Origin: Streptomyces sp. NBC_01669
GTDB lineage: Bacteria; Actinomycetota; Actinomycetes; Streptomycetales; Streptomycetaceae
DNA: 64,000 nucleotides
Assembly (NCBI RefSeq): GCF_026339735.1
Contig: NZ_JAPEQG010000001.1
Span: 1,736,001-1,800,000, forward strand
Direction of reading: 5' to 3'
Shown here piece after piece: positions 36,677 through 45,322 of this stretch. The first letter of the stretch is position 1; each line of letters starts with the position of its first letter. A model generated the notes under the pieces. The model was not told the origin of the DNA. It ran no database searches and saw only the letters and a program-made list of their open reading frames with translations. A program made the translations under genes and the position numbers.

Positions 36677-37228
36677 TCATGAAGGTCGGCCGCCGAACTG
36701 CCAGTTGTGGACCTCGATGTCGGCATACCGGTCCGGGGTCAGGACGGCACGTGCCGTGTCCGGGTCCGGCGCCCGGACCAGCGCCGCCGTACCGAGCCAG
36801 GTGGTGCCGTCGTCGGACAGCAGCGGCCCGTACGCGATCAACTCGTCCCGGTCGGACGGCACGACGAGGTCGACGGCCTGCCCCATGCCGAGGCCGAGCA
36901 CCAGGTACCGGTTGCCACCGATGCGGCCACCGGGGAACTCCCACATGGTGCGCCCCAGCATGTTGCGCCATCGGCGCAGCAGCACGTCCCGGTACACGCC
37001 GGCCTGGTAGCCGGGCTCGTCGAAGACGAACGCGCGGGCGGCGGCGGGATCCGGAAAGTCGACGATGTGCACGCTGCCGGTGGGCGCGTCACCGTCGCCG
37101 GTGAGGGTCGGGCCGCGGGCGATCATCTCTTTCTCGTACCGGTCCATGTAGGACCAGTGCCGTTCCAGCAGCTCGTTGCGCAACGCCACGGAGTCGGGGC
37201 GATCGCGGTGGTAGCAGAAGAACTCCAT
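36677..37228 (-). CDS. YciI-family protein with two YCII-like halves
   Basis: The 183-residue protein is built from two similar halves. The first (FFCYHRDRPDS, HWSYMDRYEKEMIARGPTL, VHIVDFPDPAAARAFVFDEP) matches a YCII domain with its His-Asp pair. The second (ELIAYGPLLSDDGTTWLGTAALVRAPDPDTARAVL) repeats the layout. YCII domains are small ferredoxin-like proteins, mostly uncharacterised. The start is ATG 37228; longer frames upstream lack support. Confidence 0.75.
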   Translation of the reverse strand: MEFFCYHRDRPDSVALRNELLERHWSYMDRYEKEMIARGPTLTGDGDAPTGSVHIVDFPDPAAARAFVFDEPGYQAGVYRDVLLRRWRNMLGRTMWEFPGGRIGGNRYLVLGLGMGQAVDLVVPSDRDELIAYGPLLSDDGTTWLGTAALVRAPDPDTARAVLTPDRYADIEVHNWQFGGRPS

Positions 37229-37499
37229 GCCCACAGTCTGGACGAGCACCCATCCACGCGAACATCGAATTAAGACCGACTGGTGGCAGCTTCCTTGACG
37301 ACGAGCCGACTCCCCATCTGCGTCAGAAGGCGGAAACGGGCAGGTACTGCTCATGCCGTCGATGTCGAAGGTGCCGCCGTACGCGGCGATCCGGCGTGAC
37401 CACCCCGCCCACGTCGGAGAGAGGTACGGGTCAGGAGTTGCGAGGCGTTGACGGGTGCTCAGAAGCGTTGACCACCCGAGCGGTTGCTCTTATCGCTCT

Positions 37500-37521
37500 T
37501 CGATAGCATCGATATTCGATA
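37500..37521 (+). promoter_or_regulatory. TCGATA triple repeat upstream of DUF2975/YozG operon
   Basis: TCGATA occurs at 37500-37505, 37509-37514 and 37516-37521, with an inverted TATCG just before. This AT-rich patch is 15 bp before the DUF2975 start and stands out from the surrounding ~68% GC. It is a probable operator for the operon's own small regulator. Confidence 0.55.
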
Positions 37522-37536
37522 TGGGGGCGGTTGCTG

Positions 37537-38229
37537 ATGTCCGCTGAGGTACAGAGATCCAAGGGGCCCGAGCTGCCGGATGGACCGCCGCCTCAGGGCG
37601 ACCGGGCCGAGGCCAGACTGCTGGAGCCATTCGCCACTGTGGTCCGGGGCATCTACCGACTGTTTCTCGTGGGCCTCGTCGTCGGCGCCGTGGGACCCCT
37701 GACCGGCACCAAGCTGGGCACCCAGCGGGGCGGTCCGTACGTGTGTGCCGAGGCGCGCTCGGAATTCAGCGCGGACGGATTCACCGGCATGTTCCGACCC
37801 CATGCAGGGGTCGAGGTCATGGCCCTGCCGTCGTACTGCACCGATCACGCCGACAGCACCCAGCGGCTGTTCGACCTCCTCAGCAGCTTCCCCTCGTGGC
37901 TGCTGGTCCTGGGCATCCTCTTCCTGCTCGACCGCTTGGTACACGGCGCGTCCCGCCAGGGCGTCTTCACCGCACGAACGGCGAAGCACGTGCGGCTCGC
38001 GGGCTGGTGGCTGCTGCTCGGCTGCCTGGTCGCCGACGTGGTGGAAGCCGGCGCGCACGCGGCTCTCCTGGCGACCCTGGCCCAGGACTCCACCTTCGAT
38101 GCGGACAGCTGGCTGGGAGCCTGGCAGCCGCCCTACGCACTCGTCCTCACCGCTCTGGGCATCCTCACGTTTGCCCGTATCATGCGCGCCGGGGTGGCCA
38201 TGCGGGAAGATCTGGAAGGGACTGTGTGA
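37537..38229 (+). CDS. DUF2975 membrane protein
   Basis: The 230-residue protein has four membrane helices (about residues 38-58, 112-135, 150-175, 195-215), the usual DUF2975 topology. It is translationally linked (TGATG) to a YozG-type regulator, the conserved YoaS/YozG arrangement of Gram-positive bacteria. Function is unknown; the pair resembles membrane-sensor and repressor systems. GGGGGCGG lies 6 nt before the ATG. Confidence 0.78.
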   Translation: MSAEVQRSKGPELPDGPPPQGDRAEARLLEPFATVVRGIYRLFLVGLVVGAVGPLTGTKLGTQRGGPYVCAEARSEFSADGFTGMFRPHAGVEVMALPSYCTDHADSTQRLFDLLSSFPSWLLVLGILFLLDRLVHGASRQGVFTARTAKHVRLAGWWLLLGCLVADVVEAGAHAALLATLAQDSTFDADSWLGAWQPPYALVLTALGILTFARIMRAGVAMREDLEGTV

Positions 38230-38492
38230 TGGCGTCGGACGACCACGACAGCCACGCGATCGAGGTCCATCTCGACCGTATGCTCAGCGAGCGCGGCATG
38301 AGCCTCGCGGAGCTCGCGTCCCGGGTCGGGGTGACCAACGTGAACCTGTCCATCCTGAAGAACGGCCGGGCCCGCGCGATCCGCTTCACCACGCTGACCC
38401 GCATCTGCGAGGTCCTCGACTGCCAGCCGGGCGACCTGCTCACGTACCGGAGCACCGAACGCGAGCGCGGGCGCCCGCCGACAGCCCTGTGA
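38229..38492 (+). CDS. YozG-type Cro/C1 helix-turn-helix regulator
   Basis: The 87-residue protein has one XRE helix-turn-helix (MSLAELASRVGVTNVNLSIL, about residues 23-42) and the family-typical RFTTLTRICEVLDCQPGDLL. It overlaps the DUF2975 stop by one base. It likely binds the TCGATA repeats upstream and represses its own operon. Confidence 0.88.
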   Translation: MASDDHDSHAIEVHLDRMLSERGMSLAELASRVGVTNVNLSILKNGRARAIRFTTLTRICEVLDCQPGDLLTYRSTERERGRPPTAL

Positions 38493-38781
38493 GGCGGGCC
38501 GGGCCGACGCCGTGGTCTCGTAGAAGTCCAGCAGCAGCCCCCGCCATGATCCGTCGGCCCGGGTGACGGGCGTACGCCGCACCCCCGGAGCCCCGCGAAC
38601 CGGACCAGCCACAGCGCTTCCCCCTCCGTTCCGTGCCGAGCAGCGTCTCCCGATCCTCTCGATACCGGCCCGTCCCGGCCCCCGGATACGGTGCGACCGC
38701 CGGTGAGCTGCGAGTATGTCGAGGGGCGGCCACCTCGGGACAGGTCCGCCGTCCGAGCAGCCGACCGATTCGGAGCAGCAC

Positions 38782-39504
38782 ATGCCCGCACCACTCACCG
38801 TCGCCGTCGCCCAGCCCGTCTGTGAGCATCTCGACGTTGCCGCGAACGCCGCAGCCCATGCCGAGGCGATCAGGGACGCGAGGGCTCGGCTGGTCGTCTT
38901 CCCGGAGCTGTCACTGACGGGCTACGACCTCGCTGCCCCGGCCGTCTCGCCCGACGACGCCCGCCTCCGGCCGATCGTCTCCGCGTGCCGCACCACCGGA
39001 GCGACGGCCCTGGTCGGGGCACCGGTACGCGAGGCGGACGGGCGTGAGTACATCGCCGTGCTGGCCGTCACGGAAGAGGGCGCGCGGGTCGTCTACCGGA
39101 AGATGTGGCTGCACGGCGAGGAGTTCGACCGCTTCGCTCCGGGCGAGAAGCCGCAGGTCCTGGTGATCGACGGCGTGCGGCTTGGCCTTGCGGTGTGTTA
39201 CGACGCGGCCGTCCCGGAGCACGCCGCCAAGACCGCCGCGCTGGGCATCGACGCGTATGTGGCCGGCACGCTCTACGGTGCGGGTCCCGAGTCGGCGGCC
39301 CGGCGCGACGGGCACATGAGGGAGCGGGCGCTCGCTCATGGGGTGTGGGTGGTGCTGGCCACCTCGGCGGGGGCCAGCGGTACGTATCCGGAGACGTCCG
39401 GCGGTTCCGGTGTCTGGGGTCCTGACGGAGCCGTGGTCGTGCAGGCCGGGCCGGAGCCCGGCGCCGTGGTGTCCGCGGCGCTCGGGGGAGCCGTGCCTGC
39501 CTGA
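38782..39504 (+). CDS. Carbon-nitrogen hydrolase (nitrilase superfamily)
   Basis: This 240-residue amidase has the Glu-Lys-Cys triad: E in VVFPELSLTGYDL, K in VVYRKMWLHGEE and C in GLAVCYDAAVPEH. Members hydrolyse amides such as omega-amidase or N-carbamoyl substrates. GGAG lies 6 nt before ATG 38782. About 290 bp upstream is non-coding. Confidence 0.87.
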   Translation: MPAPLTVAVAQPVCEHLDVAANAAAHAEAIRDARARLVVFPELSLTGYDLAAPAVSPDDARLRPIVSACRTTGATALVGAPVREADGREYIAVLAVTEEGARVVYRKMWLHGEEFDRFAPGEKPQVLVIDGVRLGLAVCYDAAVPEHAAKTAALGIDAYVAGTLYGAGPESAARRDGHMRERALAHGVWVVLATSAGASGTYPETSGGSGVWGPDGAVVVQAGPEPGAVVSAALGGAVPA

Positions 39505-39558
39505 GGCGTGTCCGGCGGATCAGGACGGGACACCCCCTGGGGCCACCCTTCTTCCGGA

Positions 39559-40140
39559 TCAAGGACCTGGGGCGAGCATCTCCGACGTGATCGCCCACCG
39601 TTCGTGGTCCCGCCACGCCCCGTCGATGAAGAGGAAGTCCGGCGAGAAGCCTTCGAGGCGGAAGCCGGCCCGGCGCACGAGGGCGATCGAGCCCTTGTTG
39701 CCGGGTTGGATGTTCGCTTCCAGGCGGTGCAGGGCGAGCGGGCCGAAGGCGTACCGCAGGACCAGGTCGAGGCCTTCGCTCATCAGACCGCGCCCGGCCG
39801 CATGGGCGAACGCTCCGTATCCCAGCGCGCCGCAGCGGAAGGCGCCGCCGACGATGTTGTTGATGTTGATGAAGCCTGCGATGGGGCCGCTTCCGGCCGC
39901 GGTCCCGTTCCCGTCATCGACAGCCGTGCGTTCGCAGACGAGGAAGCCCGCCTTTGCGGGGTCCTCGATCAGCCGGCCCGCGTAAGCGACGTACGCACGC
40001 GGGTCGTCGGGCGGGAACAGCCACGGTTGGTGCAGGCCGCCGCTCTCCTTGGCCCGGCTGGTGAACTCCTCGGCGTCCGCGGGGGTGAAGGGGCGGATCC
40101 CCACGCGCGGGCCCTCGGCCAGGTAGACGTTGTCAGACAT
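39559..40140 (-). CDS. GNAT acetyltransferase, RimJ/RimL-type
   Basis: This 193-residue protein has the Acetyltransf_3 layout (VGIRPFTPADAEEF, GYGAFAHAAGRGLMSEGLDLVLRYAF, LHRLEANIQPGNKGSIALVRRAGFRLEG). These enzymes acetylate protein N-termini or small molecules. It is convergent with the nitrilase-family gene. Confidence 0.85.
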   Translation of the reverse strand: MSDNVYLAEGPRVGIRPFTPADAEEFTSRAKESGGLHQPWLFPPDDPRAYVAYAGRLIEDPAKAGFLVCERTAVDDGNGTAAGSGPIAGFININNIVGGAFRCGALGYGAFAHAAGRGLMSEGLDLVLRYAFGPLALHRLEANIQPGNKGSIALVRRAGFRLEGFSPDFLFIDGAWRDHERWAITSEMLAPGP

Positions 40141-40167
40141 CCGGACAGCGTAGACAGCGCGTCGGGC

Positions 40168-40407
40168 TCACTTGGGACGGCGGCGGAACAGATAGCCGCC
40201 GCACGCCATGCCGGCCGCGAACATCGCGAGCAGCACCACGTACAGGGGCAGCGTCACCAGCGGGATCACCAGACGGATGGTGACCTCGCCGGTGTTCTCG
40301 GCGATGAAGACGATCGACAGTACCGCGATGACGAGGACAATGATGCGGGACGGTGAGAACGGTCCGACGCCGCCCTTGCCGCCGCTCGATACGTCCTTCG
40401 GGCTCAT
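40168..40407 (-). CDS. Small two-helix membrane protein (LapA/DUF1049-like)
   Basis: The 79-residue protein has two membrane helices (IIVLVIAVLSIVFIAENT, about 20-37, and LPLYVVLLAMFAAGMACGGYLF, about 49-70). The N-terminal half ends in an ENT motif typical of LapA-like proteins. GGAAGGGG lies 7 nt before the ATG. The start overlaps the stop of the truncated hydrolase frame by 4 nt. Confidence 0.7.
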   Translation of the reverse strand: MSPKDVSSGGKGGVGPFSPSRIIVLVIAVLSIVFIAENTGEVTIRLVIPLVTLPLYVVLLAMFAAGMACGGYLFRRRPK

Positions 40408-41028
40408 GGCTGGGCCCCTTCCCTGGTCCTGATGCGCCACCGCCCCCGACTCCAGGATGCCCCCATCCCGCTCCCGGGGGGCGGTGGCGTGCGGCCGTAC
40501 AGGTGACGGTCCGCTCCGGATCGGTTCACCGGTCCTGCGACCACCGGCAGCTCCAGAACACCGTTGTCCTGCGGGCTGCTGACGACGGTGACCGGCTTGA
40601 TGCCGCTATTGCCGAAGTACGCGCTGTCGCCGGCCGCGATCACGAATTCGAGCCGGTGCCCCGCCTCGTACCGGTGCACGATGCCCGGCAGCTGTACGGT
40701 GAACGGCCGGGTGACGTCGGGCACCCGCACCGGTGAGACCAGCCGGTTCACCAGCGTTCTGGAGCCGTCGGGCGCCCCGTCGTACACCTTGGCGAACAGC
40801 ACCGGTTTGTCTGCGGCGTCCCTGCTGTTCTGCACGCCCTCCGTCCGCGGCGAGACGACCTTCAGCGTGGCCTTCGGTGCGCCGACGACATCGACGGCGG
40901 AGGTCAGCGGGGCGCTGGTCCAGCCGAGATGGGTGCCCTTGGTGTCGTAGGGTTTCGGATCGGGCAGTGTCAACGCTCGCGACAGCGTTTCCTGAAGGAC
41001 ATTCAGCTTCTTCGCAGCCGGATTTCGT
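40404..41028 (-). pseudogene. CocE/S15-type hydrolase, C-terminal fragment only
   Basis: The frame encodes only the C-terminal jelly-roll domain of a CocE/NonD or X-Pro peptidase-like hydrolase (LTSAVDVVGAPKATLKVVS, LFAKVYDGAPDGSRTLVNR, VQLPGIVHRYEAGHRLEFVIAAGDSAYF). The alpha/beta-hydrolase part is missing. The frame opens immediately after the LD-carboxypeptidase stop (codons KKLNVLQETLSRALTLPDP have no start), so the 5' part was lost at or near 41028. Confidence 0.65.
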
Positions 41029-41973
41029 TCAGATCAGCGCGGGCACCTCGACGGTGAGCGTGCCGGGGCCGCCGTCCTCCGGCGCGTCCAGCACCGCGGG
41101 CACGCCGAGCGGAATCGTCAGCGCCGTCGGGCCGTGGCCGAAGCCCAGCTCCTCGACAACGGGCACGCCCAGCCCGCCGAGCCGGTCGGCCAGGACCGCA
41201 CGCACCTCCTCGTACGGTTCGCAGCCCTGCCAGGAACCGCAGGCGACCCCGGATACCCCGGACAGCGCCCCGGCCCTCAGGAGTTGGGTGAAGATGCGGT
41301 CGAGGCGGTACGGATCCTCCGTCGTGTCCTCGATCATCAGCAGTCCGCCCCGGGCGGACGTCCGGGCGTACGGAGTGCCGATGTCGGCGGCGAGCAGGCT
41401 CACACAGCCGCCGTACGTGATGCCACGGGCCCGGCCGGGCGCCAGCACCCCGGCCGTACGAAGGCCGAGGGTCCGCACCGACTCCGGCTCGAACAGGGTG
41501 GCCCGCAGCGACTCCTGAGTGTCCGGGTCCTTGAGGAAGGTCTCCGCGGCGACCATCGGGCCGTGCAGCGTCGCGAGCCCCATGCGCTGGGCGAACGCCT
41601 CATGGAGCACGGTGATGTCGCTGTAGCCGACGAACACCTTGGGCCCGGCCGCGCGCATCGCCGCCCAGTCGACCAGGTCGACCATGCGGTGCCCCCCGTA
41701 CCCGCCGCGGGCGCACAGCACCGCATCGAACGACGGGTCGCACCACGCCTGCTCGAGGTCGCGGGCGCGCGCCTCGTCCGTACCGGCGAGATAGCCCAAC
41801 TCCGGGTGCAGATCACGGACATGGGGCATCTCGACAGGCTCCAGACCCCACCCGCGCAGCACGTCCAGGCCCGCCTCCAGGCGGTCGTCCGGCACCGGAC
41901 CGCTGGGCGACACGACGGCGACCCTGGCACCCGGTCGCAGACGGGCGGCGCGGGTCAGAGGAGTCAGCGTCAC
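41029..41973 (-). CDS. S66 LD-carboxypeptidase (muramoyltetrapeptide carboxypeptidase)
   Basis: This 314-residue serine peptidase of family S66 has nucleophile Ser in FVGYSDIT, catalytic Glu in MIEDTTEDPYRLDR and His in GFGHGPTALTIPLG. LdcA enzymes remove the terminal D-Ala from murein tetrapeptides in the cytoplasm. The GTG start overlaps the S9 peptidase stop by 4 nt, with GGAG 8 nt upstream, so it is the fourth gene of the peptidase operon. Confidence 0.9.
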   Translation of the reverse strand: MTLTPLTRAARLRPGARVAVVSPSGPVPDDRLEAGLDVLRGWGLEPVEMPHVRDLHPELGYLAGTDEARARDLEQAWCDPSFDAVLCARGGYGGHRMVDLVDWAAMRAAGPKVFVGYSDITVLHEAFAQRMGLATLHGPMVAAETFLKDPDTQESLRATLFEPESVRTLGLRTAGVLAPGRARGITYGGCVSLLAADIGTPYARTSARGGLLMIEDTTEDPYRLDRIFTQLLRAGALSGVSGVACGSWQGCEPYEEVRAVLADRLGGLGVPVVEELGFGHGPTALTIPLGVPAVLDAPEDGGPGTLTVEVPALI

Positions 41974-43958
41974 TTCTTCAGCTCCAGTTGTGGTACGTCG
42001 GGGCGGTCGATGCCGAAGGCCTGGGCGTAGAGGGAGAGTTCGGCCTCCAGTGCGGCGATCATGGTGTCGGCACGCCGGAATCCATGGCTCTCCCCCTCGA
42101 ACGTGAGATACGCGTGCGGGATGCCGCGCCCTTCGATGGCGGTCAGGAACCGCTCGCACTGGACCGGTGGGCAGATCACGTCGTCCAGCCCCTGGAGCAG
42201 CAGGAACGGGGTGGTCAGCCGGTCGGTGCGGTTGATCGGCGACCGCGCGCGGTAACGGTCCGGGACCTCGGCGAGCGGGCCGATCAGGGACTCCAGGTAC
42301 TGCGACTCGAAGTCATGGGTCTCGTCGGTGCCCCAGCCGGTCAGGTCGAGGATGGGATAGATGACAGTGCCGCAGGCGTACACGTCGGTGCTGGTCAGGG
42401 AGGCGGCGGTGGTCCAGCCGCCGGCGCTGCCGCCGCGGATGGCGAGCCGGTCCGGGTCGGCCGTTCCCTCGGCTGCCAGCGCCCGGGCGACGGCGGCGCA
42501 GTCCTCCACGTCGACGATGCCCCACTGTTCGCGCAGCCGGTTGCGGTAGGCCCTGCCGTAACCGGTGGAGCCGCCGTAATTGACCTCGGCGACGCCGATG
42601 CCGCGCGAGGTGAAGTAGGCGATCTCCAGGTCGAGGACGAGCGCGGCATGCCCGGTGGGGCCACCGTGCGCCCACACCACATAGGGCGGCAACTCGCCTT
42701 CCGGGCCGCCCCGTTCGGGGTTGCGCGGCGGGTAGATGTGGGCGTGGATGTCGCGGCCGTCGGGCCCGGTGAAGGTGCGCTGGTGAGGTTCGGGGTAATA
42801 GGCGGGATCGACATCGTCGCGGTGCTGCGCGCCGATGATCCGGGTGCGGCCCGTCGCGGTGTCCAACTCCACTACTTCGTACGCGCTCTGCGGGCCCGCT
42901 GCGACGCCGACGACCCGGCTGCCGTGAACGGCGAGTGTCTCGGCCCACTCGGTCCAGGGACCGGCGGTGTCGGCGAGTTCGCCGGTCTCCGGGTCGAGGA
43001 TGCCGAGGGTGGTGGTGCCCTTGCCGTGGATGGTGGCGATCAGTCCGTTCTCCAGCGGACGGAACCAGCTGAGCCCGATCTTCCAGAGCGGCCCGGCGAA
43101 CTCCTGTTCCCGTGTACAGAGCGCCACCGTGCCCCGGTGCGGATCGGCGCGGTACAGGTTCCACCAGCCGCTGCGGTCGCTCGCGAAGAGGAGCTGTCCG
43201 TCGGTGGTCCATTCGATCTGCGGCACCGATTCCCCGGGTCCGCCGCCGAAGCTCCAGGCGCTCCGGAACGTACCGTCGTCGGTGACGTCGGCGAGCATCA
43301 CCTCGGTGCCGTCCCACGGCATCCGCGGATGGTCCCAGGCGATCCACGCCACACGTCGCCCGTCGGGCGACAACTTCGGCCCGGTCACGAAGCGGTGCCG
43401 GCCGTCGGAGAGTTCGCGTACCGCGCCGCGGTCGTCGGCCGCCGATCCGTCCAGCGGTACGGCGGCGATCACCCGGCGCACCTCGGTGGGCGCCTCGCCG
43501 GTGAACTCCTCCAGGACGCACCACACTTCGCCCCGCTCTCCCCGATCGAGGTGCAGCTGCGGGTCGACCCAGCGCAGTCCGCCACCGACGGCGGAGACCG
43601 GGGTGAGCGGCCATGGTTCGTCGGGCCCGTCGGGCGCGTACGCGTACAGCCGCTGGTCGGTGAAGTTCACGAAGACGATCAGCGGTCCGGCGTCGGCACG
43701 CCCGGCCCCGGCCCAGGGCAGTCCGCCGTACTCGATGACGCGGCTGCGGACGTTCCACGGAACGGGCAGCACGGATTCGGTGGTCCCGTCCGCCCGGCGG
43801 CGGACCAGGGCGCGGCGGCCCGCTTCGGCCGGGCGCGGCTCCGTCCACCACACCTCGTCGCCGACCGCGCCGACGTACTCCGGGCGGCCGTCGTGCGAGG
43901 CGGCCAGCCGTGCGTCGATCGGCGACGGCCATGTTCCGTAGGCCTCTGTGGTCACCAT
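41970..43958 (-). CDS. S9 prolyl-oligopeptidase-family peptidase
   Basis: The 662-residue protein has an N-terminal beta-propeller (repeats such as LSPDGRRVAWIAWD and WTTDGQLLFASDRSGWWNLY) and a C-terminal alpha/beta-hydrolase with Ser in RGGSAGGWTTA, Asp in QGLDDVICPP and His in GESHGFR. It cleaves short peptides, probably in the cytoplasm as no signal is seen. ATG 43958 follows GGGGGG. It is coupled to the S66 gene. Confidence 0.92.
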   Translation of the reverse strand: MVTTEAYGTWPSPIDARLAASHDGRPEYVGAVGDEVWWTEPRPAEAGRRALVRRRADGTTESVLPVPWNVRSRVIEYGGLPWAGAGRADAGPLIVFVNFTDQRLYAYAPDGPDEPWPLTPVSAVGGGLRWVDPQLHLDRGERGEVWCVLEEFTGEAPTEVRRVIAAVPLDGSAADDRGAVRELSDGRHRFVTGPKLSPDGRRVAWIAWDHPRMPWDGTEVMLADVTDDGTFRSAWSFGGGPGESVPQIEWTTDGQLLFASDRSGWWNLYRADPHRGTVALCTREQEFAGPLWKIGLSWFRPLENGLIATIHGKGTTTLGILDPETGELADTAGPWTEWAETLAVHGSRVVGVAAGPQSAYEVVELDTATGRTRIIGAQHRDDVDPAYYPEPHQRTFTGPDGRDIHAHIYPPRNPERGGPEGELPPYVVWAHGGPTGHAALVLDLEIAYFTSRGIGVAEVNYGGSTGYGRAYRNRLREQWGIVDVEDCAAVARALAAEGTADPDRLAIRGGSAGGWTTAASLTSTDVYACGTVIYPILDLTGWGTDETHDFESQYLESLIGPLAEVPDRYRARSPINRTDRLTTPFLLLQGLDDVICPPVQCERFLTAIEGRGIPHAYLTFEGESHGFRRADTMIAALEAELSLYAQAFGIDRPDVPQLELKK

Positions 43959-43978
43959 GTTCAATCCCCCCGTGCGGG

Positions 43979-45322
43979 TCAGGCCGTGCGCAGATAGTGG
44001 TCGAGTACGCGGACGCCGAAGTGCAGTGCCTCGACGGGCACGCGTTCGTCGACGCCGTGGAAGAGCGCCTGGTAGTCGAAGCCGACCGGGAGCTTCAGCG
44101 GTGAGAAGCCGTAGCCGGTGATGCCGAGCCGGGAGAACTGCTTGGCGTCCGTGCCGCCCGACATGCAGTACGGCACGACGTGGCCGTCCGGGTCGAAGCG
44201 TTCGACGGCGGCGCGCAGCTTCGCGTACGTCGGTGAGTCGACCGGCGCCTGCAGAGCGACCTCGCGGTGGTGGAACTCCCAGTCGACGTCCGGTCCGGTC
44301 AGCCGGTCCAGGGTGGCGTGGAACTCGTCCTCGCCACCGGGCACCGTCCGGCCGTCGATGTAGGCGAGGGCATGGCCGGGGATCACATTCACCTTGTACC
44401 CGGCTTCGAGCATCGTCGGGTTGGAACTGTTCCTGACGGTCGGCTCGACCAGGGCCGCGGCCGGTCCGAGCTTTCCGAGCAGTTCGTCCACGTCGAACCC
44501 GGGGGCGTCGACATCGACGCGGATGCCGTGCAGGGCGGCGATCTCGGTGAGGGCGGCGCGTACGGTCGGGGTGAGCCGCACCGGCCATTCGTGCGTGCCG
44601 ATCCGGGCGACGGCCGCGGCGAGTGCGGTGACCGCGTTCGCCCTGTTGACCTTGGAGCCGTGCCCGGCCTTGCCGTGGGCGGTGAGCTTCAGCCATCCGG
44701 TGCCGCGCTCGCCCGCGGCGATGGGGTAGAGCGGCATCCCCGGTCCGGCGTGAAAGGTGAAGGCGCCGGATTCGCTGATGCCCTCCGTGCACCCTTCGAA
44801 GAGTTCGGGGTGCCGGTCGGCGAGGAAGCCGGAGCCGTCCTCCGCGCTGGCCTCCTCGTCGGCGGTGTACGCGATCACGATGTCCCGGCGGGGCCGGACA
44901 CCGGCCCGGGCCCAGGCACGGACGACGGCGAGGACCATCGCGTCCATGTTCTTCATGTCGATGGCGCCGCGGCCCCAGACGACGCCGTCGCGGACCTCCC
45001 CGGAGAAGGGGTGCACGGTCCAGTCGTCGGCCTCGGCGGGCACGACGTCGAGATGCCCGTGGACGAGGAGCGCGTCGGCGGACGGGTCGGTGCCCTCGAT
45101 CCTCGCGACCACGTTGGTGCGGCCCGGGGTGCGTTCGAGCAGTTGGGGTTCCAGTTCGGCCGCGGCCAGCCGTTCGGCGACGTACTCGGCGGCCGGGCGC
45201 TCCCGGCAGTCGCCGCCGCCCCGGTTGGTCGTGTCGATCCGGATCAGTTCGGACGTGAACGTCACGGATTCGTCGAGGGCCAGGTCGTCGACGGATTCCT
45301 GGGGGGTGGTCGCCTCAGCCAT
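43979..45322 (-). CDS. M20-family metallopeptidase
   Basis: This 447-residue zinc peptidase has the full M20 set: HGHLDVVPA (metal His/Asp), WGRGAIDMKN, TADEEAS (catalytic Glu pair), a bacterial dimerisation domain, and a late metal His in LFHGVDERV. Members release amino acids from di- and small peptides or N-acyl amino acids. Its start overlaps the end of the M55 gene by 8 nt. Confidence 0.92.
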   Translation of the reverse strand: MAEATTPQESVDDLALDESVTFTSELIRIDTTNRGGGDCRERPAAEYVAERLAAAELEPQLLERTPGRTNVVARIEGTDPSADALLVHGHLDVVPAEADDWTVHPFSGEVRDGVVWGRGAIDMKNMDAMVLAVVRAWARAGVRPRRDIVIAYTADEEASAEDGSGFLADRHPELFEGCTEGISESGAFTFHAGPGMPLYPIAAGERGTGWLKLTAHGKAGHGSKVNRANAVTALAAAVARIGTHEWPVRLTPTVRAALTEIAALHGIRVDVDAPGFDVDELLGKLGPAAALVEPTVRNSSNPTMLEAGYKVNVIPGHALAYIDGRTVPGGEDEFHATLDRLTGPDVDWEFHHREVALQAPVDSPTYAKLRAAVERFDPDGHVVPYCMSGGTDAKQFSRLGITGYGFSPLKLPVGFDYQALFHGVDERVPVEALHFGVRVLDHYLRTA

